Made by a program: the position numbers and the translations under genes
Assembly: GCA_963823165.1 (NCBI GenBank)
Contig: CAWGKV010000016.1
Span: 124,001 to 188,000, forward strand
From: Roseiarcus sp963823165
Lineage (GTDB): Bacteria > Pseudomonadota > Alphaproteobacteria > Rhizobiales > Beijerinckiaceae
Reading direction: 5' to 3'
Length of the DNA stretch: 64,000 bases
Shown here: piece after piece, positions 7,667 through 16,377 of the stretch
Layout of the letters: each line of letters begins with the position of its first letter
Numbering within the stretch: position 1 is the stretch's first letter
Notes under the pieces: model-generated
Seen by the model: the letters and a program-made list of their open reading frames with translations, nothing else
Told to the model about the DNA's origin: nothing
Database searches by the model: none

Positions 7667-8616
7667 TTGCGCACCGCTCCGAACGTTATTCCGCGCAACA
7701 GGTGCTTCCTCAGGGCGATCGTGAAAATGACGATCGGCATGAGAAACAACGTCGTGCCCGCTGCGACCGCCGGCCAGTTCTGGCCTCCTTCGCCGATGAT
7801 GAACGGAATGAAGGGCGGCATGGTCTGCGCTTGCGCACTGCTGAGCAGCAGATCGTACGCGTATTCATTCCACGAGAAGATCAGACAGAAGATCGAGGTG
7901 GCGGCGATCCCGGTCATCGCCTGCGGCAGCACGACCTTGCGAAAGGCCTGCAGGCGCGTATAGCCGTCGACAAGCGCCGCTTCCTCGTATTCGCGGGGAA
8001 TCTCGTCGATGAACCCCTTGAGCAGCCAGACCGCCAGCGACACGTTCACCGCGGTATAGAGCAGGATCATGCCGATCCGCGTGTCGTAGAGGTCGAGCCA
8101 GCGATACATCATGTAGATCGGCACGGCGACCGCGATCGGAGGCATCATCCGCGTCGACAGGATAAAGAACAGCAGGTCATCGGCCAGAGGCACGCGGAAG
8201 CGCGAGAACGCGTAGGCGGCCAGCGTGCCGAGGAAAGTCGCGAGAATCATCGAGCCGAAGCCGATAATCAGCGAGTTGAGGAAGCGCTCGACGACCCGCG
8301 ACGGACCCGCGATCACCATGTCACGGTCGCGGGCAATCTTCTCGTACCATGTCTTGGGCGGCGGCAGTTTGGCGATGAAGTCGTGCGACTGGCGCGTTTG
8401 CACCGTGAACAGGTCGACGAATCCCTCGAGCGTCGGGGTGAAGAACACCTTCGGCGGATAAGCGATCGCGTCCGCCTGCGACTTGAAGGCCGTCGCGCCG
8501 ATCCAAACGAGCGGCAGAATCGTGACCACGGCGTAAAGGACGACAAGAGCGGCGGCGAGCCGCCGCGCGAGCGGGGACGGCTCGGAGAACGGGCGCGGCG
8601 AGGGAACGGCGCTCAT
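7663..8616 (-). CDS. ABC transporter permease (MalG/UgpE type)
   Basis: A 317-residue inner-membrane permease with about six hydrophobic segments and the ATPase-docking EAA loop EEAALVDGYTRLQAFRKVVL followed by P in the last third. I chose ATG at 8616, which overlaps the stop of the partner permease (ATGA), over longer in-frame starts because the region upstream belongs to the partner. A large periplasmic insertion between the first two helices (around residues 60-110) is present. It should form the channel with the product of 8613-9572. Confidence 0.93.
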   Translation of the reverse strand: MSAVPSPRPFSEPSPLARRLAAALVVLYAVVTILPLVWIGATAFKSQADAIAYPPKVFFTPTLEGFVDLFTVQTRQSHDFIAKLPPPKTWYEKIARDRDMVIAGPSRVVERFLNSLIIGFGSMILATFLGTLAAYAFSRFRVPLADDLLFFILSTRMMPPIAVAVPIYMMYRWLDLYDTRIGMILLYTAVNVSLAVWLLKGFIDEIPREYEEAALVDGYTRLQAFRKVVLPQAMTGIAATSIFCLIFSWNEYAYDLLLSSAQAQTMPPFIPFIIGEGGQNWPAVAAGTTLFLMPIVIFTIALRKHLLRGITFGAVRK

Positions 8617-9572
8617 TGCTGTTTCACCCAGTTGAGCGCGCGCACGTAGACATTTGCAGCGCCGAATATCGTGACGAAGAGAATCACCGCGAGGGCCGAG
8701 GCATAGCCGGTCTCCCATTTTTCGAACGCGGCGCGCTTCAGCGTGATCGACACCAGTTCGGTGGTGGAGCCGGGCCCGCCCGAGGTCAGGAGGTTGACCA
8801 TGTCGAACATTTCAAACGACTGGATCGCCTGGAAAAGCACGGCAAGCATCAGGAAGGGCAAGACCATCGGCAGCGTGATCGACCAGAATTGCCGCAGTGG
8901 AGAGGCCCGGTCGATCTCGGCGGCTTCGTAGATGTCGTCGGGAATCGAGCGTAAGCCCGCGAGGCAGATCAACATGACGTACGGCGTCCACATCCAGGTG
9001 TTGACCAGCACGATTGTCCACGGCGCCAGGTCGACGCTGCCGATCATGGTGAAAGAGCTCGGCGCCACGCGGGCGAAAAAGCCGATCAGGTAGTTGAACG
9101 GTCCGATCTGCGGCTGGAACAGCAGGGTCCAGAAGTTGCCCACCACCGCCGGGGACAGCATCATCGGCAGCAGGATGACAGTCGTCCAGAAACTGTGGCC
9201 GCGAAACTTTTGGTTGATCAGCAACGCGAGGCCGAGGCCGATCAGGACCTGCAGCGCGATCGTCCAAAACACGAAGTGCGCGGTGATCTGGAAGTTCGCC
9301 CAAAGATCCTCGTCGGTCAGGATGTCGACATAATTGTCGATGCCGATGAACTTGGCCGGCGCCGGCAGATTGGCCATGAATCCGGTGAACGACAGCCGGA
9401 TCGCCCAGATCAACGGAAATATATTGATTGCGAGCAGCAGGGCCATCGTCGGCAGGATGAACAGCCAGGCGATCGCACGGTCCGACATGCCGCGCACGCG
9501 CCCTGCGATCGGCGCGGCGCTCCGCATGGCCACGCTGTCGACCAGCGTCCGGGTGGCGTTGGTTTCGGTCAT
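8613..9572 (-). CDS. ABC transporter permease (MalF/UgpA type)
   Basis: A 319-residue inner-membrane permease with six hydrophobic segments; the EAA loop is DIYEAAEIDRASPLRQFWSI then TLP. The chosen ATG at 9572 gives a normal-length N-terminus (MTETNATRTLVD) ahead of the first helix at about 35-55; the longer open frame upstream translates to arginine-rich sequence without family features. It is separated from the binding protein gene by 97 nt that contain a stable hairpin (9598-9627), and its stop overlaps the next permease gene. Confidence 0.92.
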   Translation of the reverse strand: MTETNATRTLVDSVAMRSAAPIAGRVRGMSDRAIAWLFILPTMALLLAINIFPLIWAIRLSFTGFMANLPAPAKFIGIDNYVDILTDEDLWANFQITAHFVFWTIALQVLIGLGLALLINQKFRGHSFWTTVILLPMMLSPAVVGNFWTLLFQPQIGPFNYLIGFFARVAPSSFTMIGSVDLAPWTIVLVNTWMWTPYVMLICLAGLRSIPDDIYEAAEIDRASPLRQFWSITLPMVLPFLMLAVLFQAIQSFEMFDMVNLLTSGGPGSTTELVSITLKRAAFEKWETGYASALAVILFVTIFGAANVYVRALNWVKQQ

Positions 9573-9597
9573 TCGTCCGCCCTGGATTCTCGGGTCT

Positions 9598-9627
9598 CTC
9601 CCCCGGCTTGTGGCGGGGCCGGGGGAG
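9598..9627 (-). promoter_or_regulatory. Intercistronic stem-loop between binding protein and permease genes
   Basis: CTCCCCCGGC at 9598-9607 pairs perfectly with GCCGGGGGAG at 9618-9627 around a 10-nt loop. No T-run follows on either strand. Hairpins at this place in ABC operons commonly protect the upstream binding-protein mRNA from 3'-end decay or reduce read-through, giving more binding protein than permease. The function here is inferred from position. Confidence 0.55.
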
Positions 9628-9669
9628 AAGTGGGCTTTGGCCCAAACGAGAGGCGTCATACGCCCCCGG

Positions 9670-11013
9670 CTACGACGGATCCTTGCCTTCCTGCTTGAAG
9701 ACCTTCTTCCAATCCTTGACCAAGGCGTCGAGCGCCTCTTGCGACGTGCCTTTGTTGGCGACGATGTAATCGTGGACGCGGTTCTGCATGTCCAGGAGCA
9801 GCGGGACGTACAATGGCTCGGCCCAGAAGTCCTTGACCATGCCCATCGACTCGACGAATGACGGCGCATACGCCGCGCTCTTCTTGTAGGCGTCCGACTC
9901 GAGCACGGCCTTGGAAGCGGAGGCGCCGCCGAGATCGGTCCACTTTTGCTGAACCTCGGGCTGCGCGAACCACTTCACGTACAAGAGCGCGTCGTCGACA
10001 TCCTTGGAAGCCGCCACCACCGAAAGGCCCTGGCCGCCGAGCTGAGTGAAATCGCCGGTCGGGCCGGCCGGGTTCTTGAAGAAGCCGATCTTGTCCCCGC
10101 CGACATTCGGGTCCTTGTTGAGGCCGGGGAAGAACGCATACCAGTTCATCTGCATCGCGACTTCGCCGGACTTGAAGGCGTCGAGCCCTTCCTGCATGTA
10201 GGCGTTGGTCAGGCCGGGCGGCTGGCAGCACTTGAAGAGCTCCTTGTAGACGTCCATGCCCTTGGCGGCGCCGAGGGAGTTGACGAAGCCTGTCATGTGG
10301 TAGGGCTGCTTCGGGTCGTCGTACGCGAAGCCGTAATTGTACATCGCGTTGGTGACGCCCATCGTGATGCCCTCCGAGCCTCGCTCGGTGAAAATGTACG
10401 ACCCGTAGACCTTCTTGCCGTCGATCTCCTTGCCGGTGAAGAATTTCGCCACGTCGAGCAACTCGTCCCAGGTCTTGGGCGGCTCGAGCTCGCGGTTATA
10501 CTTGGCCTTGAATTCCGCCCGGAGCTCGGGCTTGGCGAACCAGTCCTTGCGGTAGGTCCAGCCGACGGCGTCGGCCATGGCGGGCAGCCCCCAATAGTTC
10601 GGGGTGTTCTTGGGCCACTCGGCGTATCCGACCACGGTCGCCGGCAGGAAGGCGTCCATCGAGATCTTGTTCTTGTCGAAGAAATCGTTGAGCTTGATAT
10701 ACCACTTGTTCTCCGCCGCGCCGCCGATCCATTGGCTGTCGCCGATGATGAGGTCGCATTCGCTGCTGTGCGAGTTCAGCAGGTTGATGAAGTGATCCGC
10801 GTAGCTCGTCCAGGGGACGAACTCGTGCTTCATTTCGATGCCTGTCTGCTTGGTGAAATCCTTGTCGAGCTCGACCAGCGCATTCGCGGGGTCCCACGCC
10901 GCCCAGCACATGGTGAGCGACTTGTTCTGTGCATTGGCCGGGGCCGCCAGCAGAAGGGCGGTCAGGCTCGTCGCCAGAGTGACGCAGAGTGTTCGCTTAC
11001 GCCATTTCGTCAT
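9670..11013 (-). CDS. ABC transporter substrate-binding protein, dha-linked
   Basis: A 447-residue periplasmic binding protein of the carbohydrate type. ATG at 11013 is preceded by a strong AGGAGG ribosome site, and the N-terminus is a clear Sec signal peptide (basic MTKWRKR, hydrophobic core, cleavage near APANAQ). The mature part contains the pattern of family 1 solute-binding proteins, with several Trp residues (CWAAWDP, WTSYADHF, GDSQWIGG) that commonly stack on sugars. It is the first gene of the operon leading to the dihydroxyacetone kinase genes, so a triose, glycerol or a related polyol or ketose is the likely ligand; this is inferred from context only. Confidence 0.92.
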   Translation of the reverse strand: MTKWRKRTLCVTLATSLTALLLAAPANAQNKSLTMCWAAWDPANALVELDKDFTKQTGIEMKHEFVPWTSYADHFINLLNSHSSECDLIIGDSQWIGGAAENKWYIKLNDFFDKNKISMDAFLPATVVGYAEWPKNTPNYWGLPAMADAVGWTYRKDWFAKPELRAEFKAKYNRELEPPKTWDELLDVAKFFTGKEIDGKKVYGSYIFTERGSEGITMGVTNAMYNYGFAYDDPKQPYHMTGFVNSLGAAKGMDVYKELFKCCQPPGLTNAYMQEGLDAFKSGEVAMQMNWYAFFPGLNKDPNVGGDKIGFFKNPAGPTGDFTQLGGQGLSVVAASKDVDDALLYVKWFAQPEVQQKWTDLGGASASKAVLESDAYKKSAAYAPSFVESMGMVKDFWAEPLYVPLLLDMQNRVHDYIVANKGTSQEALDALVKDWKKVFKQEGKDPS

Positions 11014-11390
11014 GGTTTCCTCCTGTTCATGGTCCTTTGGCGCTCGGGGGTCGGCGGACGCGTTCATGGAGCCGAGGCCGGCGACGGCATTGGCCGCGCT
11101 CGGGGTGCAGGCATGAAGCTGAAGGACCATAGGACGCCTCCCTCGCTCGTCTCCGCCGGGCGAGGGCGGAGCGCGGAGTTTAGTATTTTTGTTTAGTAGC
11201 GAAACTAGGCACTAAACTTCCGCGGTGTCAAGAGGCTGCCAACGGAGTTGAACGGAGCTGAAGCGGCCCGGTAATCCGGCGACTGCTCTGAGACGGCAAG
11301 GCGCCCGCTCGCGCCAAGTGCGGCCGAACCGCGCCTCGGTTGGTCGAGCCGCCTCGATCGCCCTCGGCTTCGCCGCTCGCCGACGGAGTC
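11014..11390 (-). promoter_or_regulatory. Upstream region of the dha/ABC operon with GTTTAGT operator repeats
   Basis: The 377 nt between the end of mtnK and the start of the binding protein gene hold the only sizeable gap upstream of the dha operon, so its promoter should be here. An A/T-rich patch at 11178-11217 stands out in very GC-rich surroundings: GTTTAGT occurs at 11178-11184 and 11191-11197, and its inverse ACTAAAC at 11211-11217. The last two form a 27-bp dyad. This is the arrangement expected of a repressor or activator binding to two or three half sites. The regulator is unknown; the HTH protein in the operon is one candidate. No other gene is seen in this gap. Confidence 0.6.
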
Positions 11391-12647
11391 TTAGCCGCGG
11401 CCGATCGCCCTCGCTGTGTCGACGACGTCGGCGAGATCGGAGAAGTCTTTGGCGTCGACCAGCAGGTCGCGCGCCAGCCGCAGCGCCTTGGCCTCGCAGC
11501 GCGCCCGACGTTCCGGGTCCGCGATGGCTTCCAGGTCCTCGACATGGGCGAGCCCGAGGATGCGGCGGATCATTTTGGCGCCGGCGAAGGCCAAGGTGTC
11601 CTCGAACAGGGCGCGCATGAACCGGGCGCGCTCCTTGTCCATCGTCAGGCGGTCTTCCTCGGACTTGAAGAGGTCGACGGGATAGGCGTCGCCTGAGCGG
11701 GCGGCGCGCCAAAGCGCAAGAAAGCGATCGTGGAACCTCGACCAGACGTCCTGCGCCTGCTGCAAAATCCAGTCTTGATAGCCGGCGCGGGCGCCTGGCG
11801 CGGTCTCGTGGCCCTCCTGGGCGAAAAAGGCCAGCAGCAGATTGCCGATGACTGCGCCGACGTCGAAGCCGATCGGCCCGACGAAGGCGAATTCCGGATC
11901 GATGACCCGCGTGTCTTCGCGCGTCAGCATGATCGAGCCGGTGTGCAAATCGCCGTGGATCAGCGCCTGCGCGCTGGTCATGAACTGATGCTTGCGCGTC
12001 TGCGCCGCGACTTTCAGCGCGCTGTCCTGCTCGAACGCCCGCTTCTGCCCGTCGAGCCATGGGCTCGTCCAGCGATTGAGCGGCGCGTCGCGATAGGGGT
12101 CGGTGAAGACGAGATCTTCCGTGATCTTGCACAGCGCGACGTTCGCAGCGAAGAGCTCGACGCGCGCCTTGTGCTCGGCCGCCGTTCCCGCCAGGACCGA
12201 AGTGTGAAACAGGGTCGCGGCGAGAAACTCTGCGATGTCGGCGGCGAAGCGGGGATATTCGACGCCCCGAATGAGGCCCTTGCGCATGATGACGTGCGGC
12301 GAAAGGTATTCCATGACGATCATCGCCTGGGCGCGGTCGAAGTGGAAAACCGCGGGGGTGAGGCCCGGCGCATGGCGGGCCTGCTCGACGAGCGCGCTGT
12401 ACTCGAACCATGAGCGCTCGAGCGGCAGCGGCCACGACTCGCCGACCAGCCGCACATAGGGCAGCGCCTGCTTGACGACGACCCCTCCGGCGGGGCCTTC
12501 GACGATGAAGACGAGGTTCAGATTGCCGTCGCCGACCTCGCGGATGCGCCAGGAAGCGGCGTCGCCGCCGAGACGGTCGCGTACGGGAGGCAGTTCGGCG
12601 AGCGCGCCGGCGAGCCGCGATCCATCGACGGGAGCATAGGCGGGCAT
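11391..12647 (-). CDS. mtnK: S-methyl-5-thioribose kinase
   Basis: A 418-residue kinase of the methionine salvage pathway that phosphorylates 5-methylthioribose to its 1-phosphate. It has the aminoglycoside-phosphotransferase-like fold: catalytic loop ALIHGDLHTGSIML (with the Asp of HGD) and the metal-binding DPEFAFVGPIGFDVG segment. The N-lobe has VVVKQALPYVR with the ATP-binding Lys. I chose ATG at 12647 rather than an upstream in-frame start because similarity begins at about residue 10. It directly follows, by 4 nt, the permease gene of an ABC importer, suggesting that the transporter brings in methylthioribose. mtnA and later pathway genes are not in the window. Confidence 0.93.
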   Translation of the reverse strand: MPAYAPVDGSRLAGALAELPPVRDRLGGDAASWRIREVGDGNLNLVFIVEGPAGGVVVKQALPYVRLVGESWPLPLERSWFEYSALVEQARHAPGLTPAVFHFDRAQAMIVMEYLSPHVIMRKGLIRGVEYPRFAADIAEFLAATLFHTSVLAGTAAEHKARVELFAANVALCKITEDLVFTDPYRDAPLNRWTSPWLDGQKRAFEQDSALKVAAQTRKHQFMTSAQALIHGDLHTGSIMLTREDTRVIDPEFAFVGPIGFDVGAVIGNLLLAFFAQEGHETAPGARAGYQDWILQQAQDVWSRFHDRFLALWRAARSGDAYPVDLFKSEEDRLTMDKERARFMRALFEDTLAFAGAKMIRRILGLAHVEDLEAIADPERRARCEAKALRLARDLLVDAKDFSDLADVVDTARAIGRG

Positions 12648-12651
12648 GCGT

Positions 12652-13690
12652 TCAGCCGCCCTGGCGGCCGACGCGCGCCGTGCGCAGCCGCTCGGCATAG
12701 ACATTGATGACCAGCGCGGCGAGCAGGATGATCCCGCGGATCAGGATCTTCAGGAAGCTGTCGATCTTGACGTAGTCGAGACCGTTGTTGAGCACGCCGA
12801 GCACGAACAGGCCGACGATCGTGTTGCCGATGCCGCCGCGTCCGCCGAAGAGGCTGGTGCCGCCGACCACCACCGCCGCGATCGCGTCGAGCAGGAAAGT
12901 GTCGAATTCGTTCTGCTGGGCGCTGCCGAAATAGGCGACGCCGATCATGCCGGCGACGCCCGAGCACATGGCCGAGATCACCATCACCGCGCCGACGATG
13001 AAGCGGACGTTGACGCCGGAATATTCCGCCGCCTCGCGATTGCCGCCGACCATGTAGACGTAGCGGCCGAAGCGCGTGTAGGTCAAGCACGAGATGGGCG
13101 ACGAGCAGGAAGATCGCCGCGACGATGATGATCCAGGGGACGCCGCCGAGCGTCTTGGACCCGAGGGTCTGCACGAGGCCCGGCACCGTGTAGGCGATCT
13201 GGCCGCGCACCAGAACGGCGGAAACGCCCGCGCCGATCTGCATCATCGCCAGCGTCATGATGAAGGACGGGATGCCGATGCGGGTGACGCCGAAAGCGGT
13301 GAGCAGCCCGAGCGCGCAACAGGCGGCGAGCGCAAGGACGATCGCGATCGGCCCGGGAAGGGGAAGGTTCGCGATGTTCACGTAATCCGGCTGCGCCGTG
13401 AAGAACGTGAGCACGATCGCCGTCGCGTTGGCGATCGCGCCGACGCTGAGATCGATCTCGGCGGTCAGAATGACGAAGGTGAGGCCGACGGCGATGATCG
13501 CGGTGACCGAAACCTGCTGCAGGATGTTTTCCAGATTGCCGAGCGACGCGAAAGACGGGCTCGCGATGCTGAAGAAGAGGACCAAGCAGAGAAGCGTGAT
13601 GAACGGCGCGATATTGCGCAGCTGATTGCGCAGGAAATCCCCGAGCTGGAAGCCGCGGGGGGTGCTCACGTCGGCGCCTGGCGTGTTCAT
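12652..13690 (-). pseudogene. Ribose-type ABC transporter permease, frameshifted
   Basis: The protein would be an RbsC-like permease of about 345 residues with eight to ten hydrophobic segments. From ATG at 13690 the frame is good up to LLVAHLVL; near 13084-13086 it leaves frame, and the neighbouring frame continues with TYTRFGRYVYMVGGNREAAE and on through GTSLFGGRGGIGNTIVG to the stop at 12652. Removing one base restores LVLTYTRFGRYVYMVGGN, the normal family sequence; the span (1039 nt) is one more than a multiple of three. It lies between the ATPase gene and mtnK in a four-gene operon. A sequencing insertion is the likeliest cause. Confidence 0.88.
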
Positions 13691-13709
13691 CGAATTTGCG
13701 ATCCTATCG

Positions 13710-15200
13710 TCAGGCTGCGGCCAACAGGCGATCCTTGCTGATCGCTTCGCTGGCGAACTCGCGGGCGATCTCGCCCTTGCGCATCACGAGAACCCGGTCG
13801 GCGAGCGAAAGGACGGTCTCCGGCTCGGTGGAGAAGACGATGATCGCAATGCCCTGGTCGCGGAGCGCGCGCACGATCCGGACGACGTCCTCTTTGGCGC
13901 CGACGTCCATCCCCCGCGTCGGCTCGGCGAGCAAAAGAATTCGGGGCGAATGGGTGAGCCATTTGGCGAGCGCGACCTTCTGCTGGTTGCCGCCCGACAG
14001 GGCGCCGAGGCGCCATTCCGGCTCGGGCGGCCGGATGTCCAGATTCTTGATCTGCGCCCGGGCGATCTCCTGCTCGCGATCGGGCTTCAGGAGCCAGCGG
14101 GACAGGCGCTCCAGGACCGCGATCGAAACGTTCTTGTAGACCGGCTCCTCGGCGAACAGCATCGACCGCCGGCTTTCGGCGACATAGGCGACGCCCGCCT
14201 TCCTGGCGGCGGCGGTGTTCCTCAGCGATTTGACTTTGCCGTCGATGTCGAGCGCGCCGCCGTCGGCGTGAAGCCGGCCGAACAACGTGCGCGCCAGCTC
14301 GAGCTGGCCGCAGCCCATGAAGCCATAGACGCCCAGCACCTCGCCGGCGCGGGCCTCGAACGTCAGGTTGCGATAGGCGGGCGAGAGCGTCAGCCCTCTG
14401 GCGCGCAAGACGACCGGCGCCTCGGGCCGGCTGTGCAGCGTGATCTCGCTCAGGTAGCTTTCCTCCAGATCTCCTCGGCCGGCGCCGATCATCCGCTCGA
14501 TGACCCAGCCCTTGTCGATGGCGGGCGTGACCTCGCTCGTCACGACCTTGCGGCCGTTGCGGAAGATCGTGATCGCGTCGGAGATTTTCAGGATGTCGTC
14601 GAGAAAGTGAGAGATGAAGATGATGCTGCGGCCGCTCTCCCGCAGTCGGGCGAGCACCCCGAACAGCCGTTCGATCTCGGGCGGCGACAGGGCCGACGTC
14701 GGTTCGTCGAGAATGATGATCCGCGCGCCCGAGAACAGCACGCGCGACAGTTCGACGAGCTGCTGCACGCCGATCGGAAAGTCGCCGAGGCGCGCCCGCG
14801 GATCGATGTCGAGCCCGAGATTCTTCAGTTGCGCAGATGCGGTCTCGGCCATCCGCCGCCAGGCGACGACGCCGAAGCGGTCGATCGGCTGGTTGCCGAA
14901 GAAGACGTTCTCGGCGACGCTCAGCTCCGGCGCGACGCTGAGCTCCTGATGCACCATTCCGATGCCGGCCGCCCGCGCGTCGCGGGTCGAGCGGAAATGC
15001 GCGTCCTTGCCGTCGACGCGCATGCGGCCGGAATCGGCCGTATGCACGCCGGCGATGATCTTCATCATCGTGCTCTTGCCCGCGCCGTTCTCGCCGGCCA
15101 GTCCGTGGATCTGGCCGGCGAGCAGCGTGAAGTCGACGCTGCGAAGCGCCTGGACGCCGCCAAACGCCTTCGAGACGTCGGTCAGTTCGAGCAGCGCCAT
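13710..15200 (-). CDS. Ribose-type ABC transporter ATP-binding protein (two ATPase domains)
   Basis: A 496-residue RbsA-like protein with two fused ATPase domains. The first has Walker A GENGAGKST and Walker B ILDEPTSAL; the second has the degenerate P-loop GFMGCGQLE usual for this group, LSGGNQQKV signature and LAEPTRGMDVGAK. I chose ATG at 15200 (MALLELTDVSKAF), 8 nt after the stop of the binding protein gene with GGAGG before it. A longer in-frame reading to 16247 exists only because the binding protein gene upstream is shifted into the same frame. It energises the importer that precedes mtnK. Confidence 0.93.
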   Translation of the reverse strand: MALLELTDVSKAFGGVQALRSVDFTLLAGQIHGLAGENGAGKSTMMKIIAGVHTADSGRMRVDGKDAHFRSTRDARAAGIGMVHQELSVAPELSVAENVFFGNQPIDRFGVVAWRRMAETASAQLKNLGLDIDPRARLGDFPIGVQQLVELSRVLFSGARIIILDEPTSALSPPEIERLFGVLARLRESGRSIIFISHFLDDILKISDAITIFRNGRKVVTSEVTPAIDKGWVIERMIGAGRGDLEESYLSEITLHSRPEAPVVLRARGLTLSPAYRNLTFEARAGEVLGVYGFMGCGQLELARTLFGRLHADGGALDIDGKVKSLRNTAAARKAGVAYVAESRRSMLFAEEPVYKNVSIAVLERLSRWLLKPDREQEIARAQIKNLDIRPPEPEWRLGALSGGNQQKVALAKWLTHSPRILLLAEPTRGMDVGAKEDVVRIVRALRDQGIAIIVFSTEPETVLSLADRVLVMRKGEIAREFASEAISKDRLLAAA

Positions 15201-15208
15201 CGGAGGTT

Positions 15209-16247
15209 TTAGATGAGGAACTGCTCCTCCATCCACAGCATGCCGTCGGCGTTGGCCTTGGTGACGACCGGACCGTCGGTGACGATGTTCTTGGGAATGT
15301 CCGTGCCGGTCTTGGCGCCGTTGATCACCGCCGACACTCCGGCGATGATCGCTCCGCCATGGATGCGGCAGGACGGATTGCGGACCGTCGCGTACATCTG
15401 ACCGGCCTGCACCGCCTTGATCGCCGGAGGCATGGCGTCGACGCCGCCGATCTTGGTCTCCGTGCGCCCCTTCGCCTGCATCACCTTGTAGGCGGCGAGC
15501 GCCATGTCGTCGTTGTGGAAGAACGCCGCGTCGATCCGCGGATATTTGGTGAGCAGCGTCTCCCAGATGCGCGCCACCTTGGTGACGTCCCAGTCGGCCG
15601 GCTGCTCGTCGAGCACCTGAATCTTCGGGAACTTGGACACGACCTCGTGGAAACCCTTGGCCCGTCCCTGCGCGCCGGTATGGCCGAGGGCGCCCTGGGT
15701 CATCACCATCGTGCCCTCGCCGTTGATCGCATTGACCAGCGCCTGGGTGACCGACGACCCCATGAACACGTTGTCCGGCGCGAGGAAGGTCAGGACACTG
15801 ATCGTATCGAGCGGCGCGATCAAGCGTATCCATGTCGATGACCGGCGTGCCGGCGTCGATCATCTTGTTGACCGGCGCGGTCAGGGTGCCGATGCCGAAC
15901 GCCTGGATGGCGACGAAATCCCACTTCTGCGAAGCCATGTTGTCGATCGCCGCGCGCTGCTTGACCGCGTCGAGCTGTCCGTCGAACCAGGTGACGTCGA
16001 CGTTGAACAGTTTGCCCCAATATTCGGCCGCCTGCTTGCCTTGCGCGCACCAGGTGGCCTGCAAACCGGCGTTGGAGAACGCCGCCTTCAGCGGCCTTGT
16101 GGCCTTGCCGGCCTCCTTGGCCATTTCGGCGGCGATGAGCGGATTGACGCCCATTCCGCCGAACAGCGCCGCCGCCCCCGCGCCCATCGCGCCGGCCTTG
16201 AGGAGCTTGCGCCGGTCCTGTGAAACGCTCTTCGTTGGGTCTGCCAT
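15209..16247 (-). pseudogene. Ribose-type ABC transporter substrate-binding protein, frameshifted
   Basis: A periplasmic binding protein of about 345 residues of the ribose/LacI-like fold. The N-terminus reads DRRKLLKAGAMGAGAAALFG, a twin-arginine (Tat) signal rather than a plain Sec signal. The frame is good to AGTPVIDMDTL; near 15822 it changes, and the adjacent frame continues with IAPLDTISVLTFLAPDNVFM and on to the stop at 15209. Removing one base gives the continuous sequence DMDTLIAPLDTISV. The span of 1039 nt is one over a multiple of three. It is the first gene of the operon ending in mtnK; methylthioribose is the likely ligand by context. The start at 16247 has a GGGAGGAACC ribosome site. 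Confidence 0.87.
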
Positions 16248-16377
16248 GGTTCCTCCCGTCTGATCTGGCGTTCGCGCCGTTGATCGTCACGGGAGGCAGC
16301 ATGCCACGGAAAAGGATTTTGGTTCAATACGCTGGCCGCGTCCGATCCGTTGGCGAGCGTTCGCGTCCCTGCCAGGC

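Noticed and set aside
13710..16247. A single 845-residue binding-protein/ATPase fusion
   Set aside because: The fusion arises only because the one-base shift at about 15822 puts the N-terminus of the binding protein in frame with the ATPase gene; the middle part translates to arginine-rich nonsense while the adjacent frame has the real protein.
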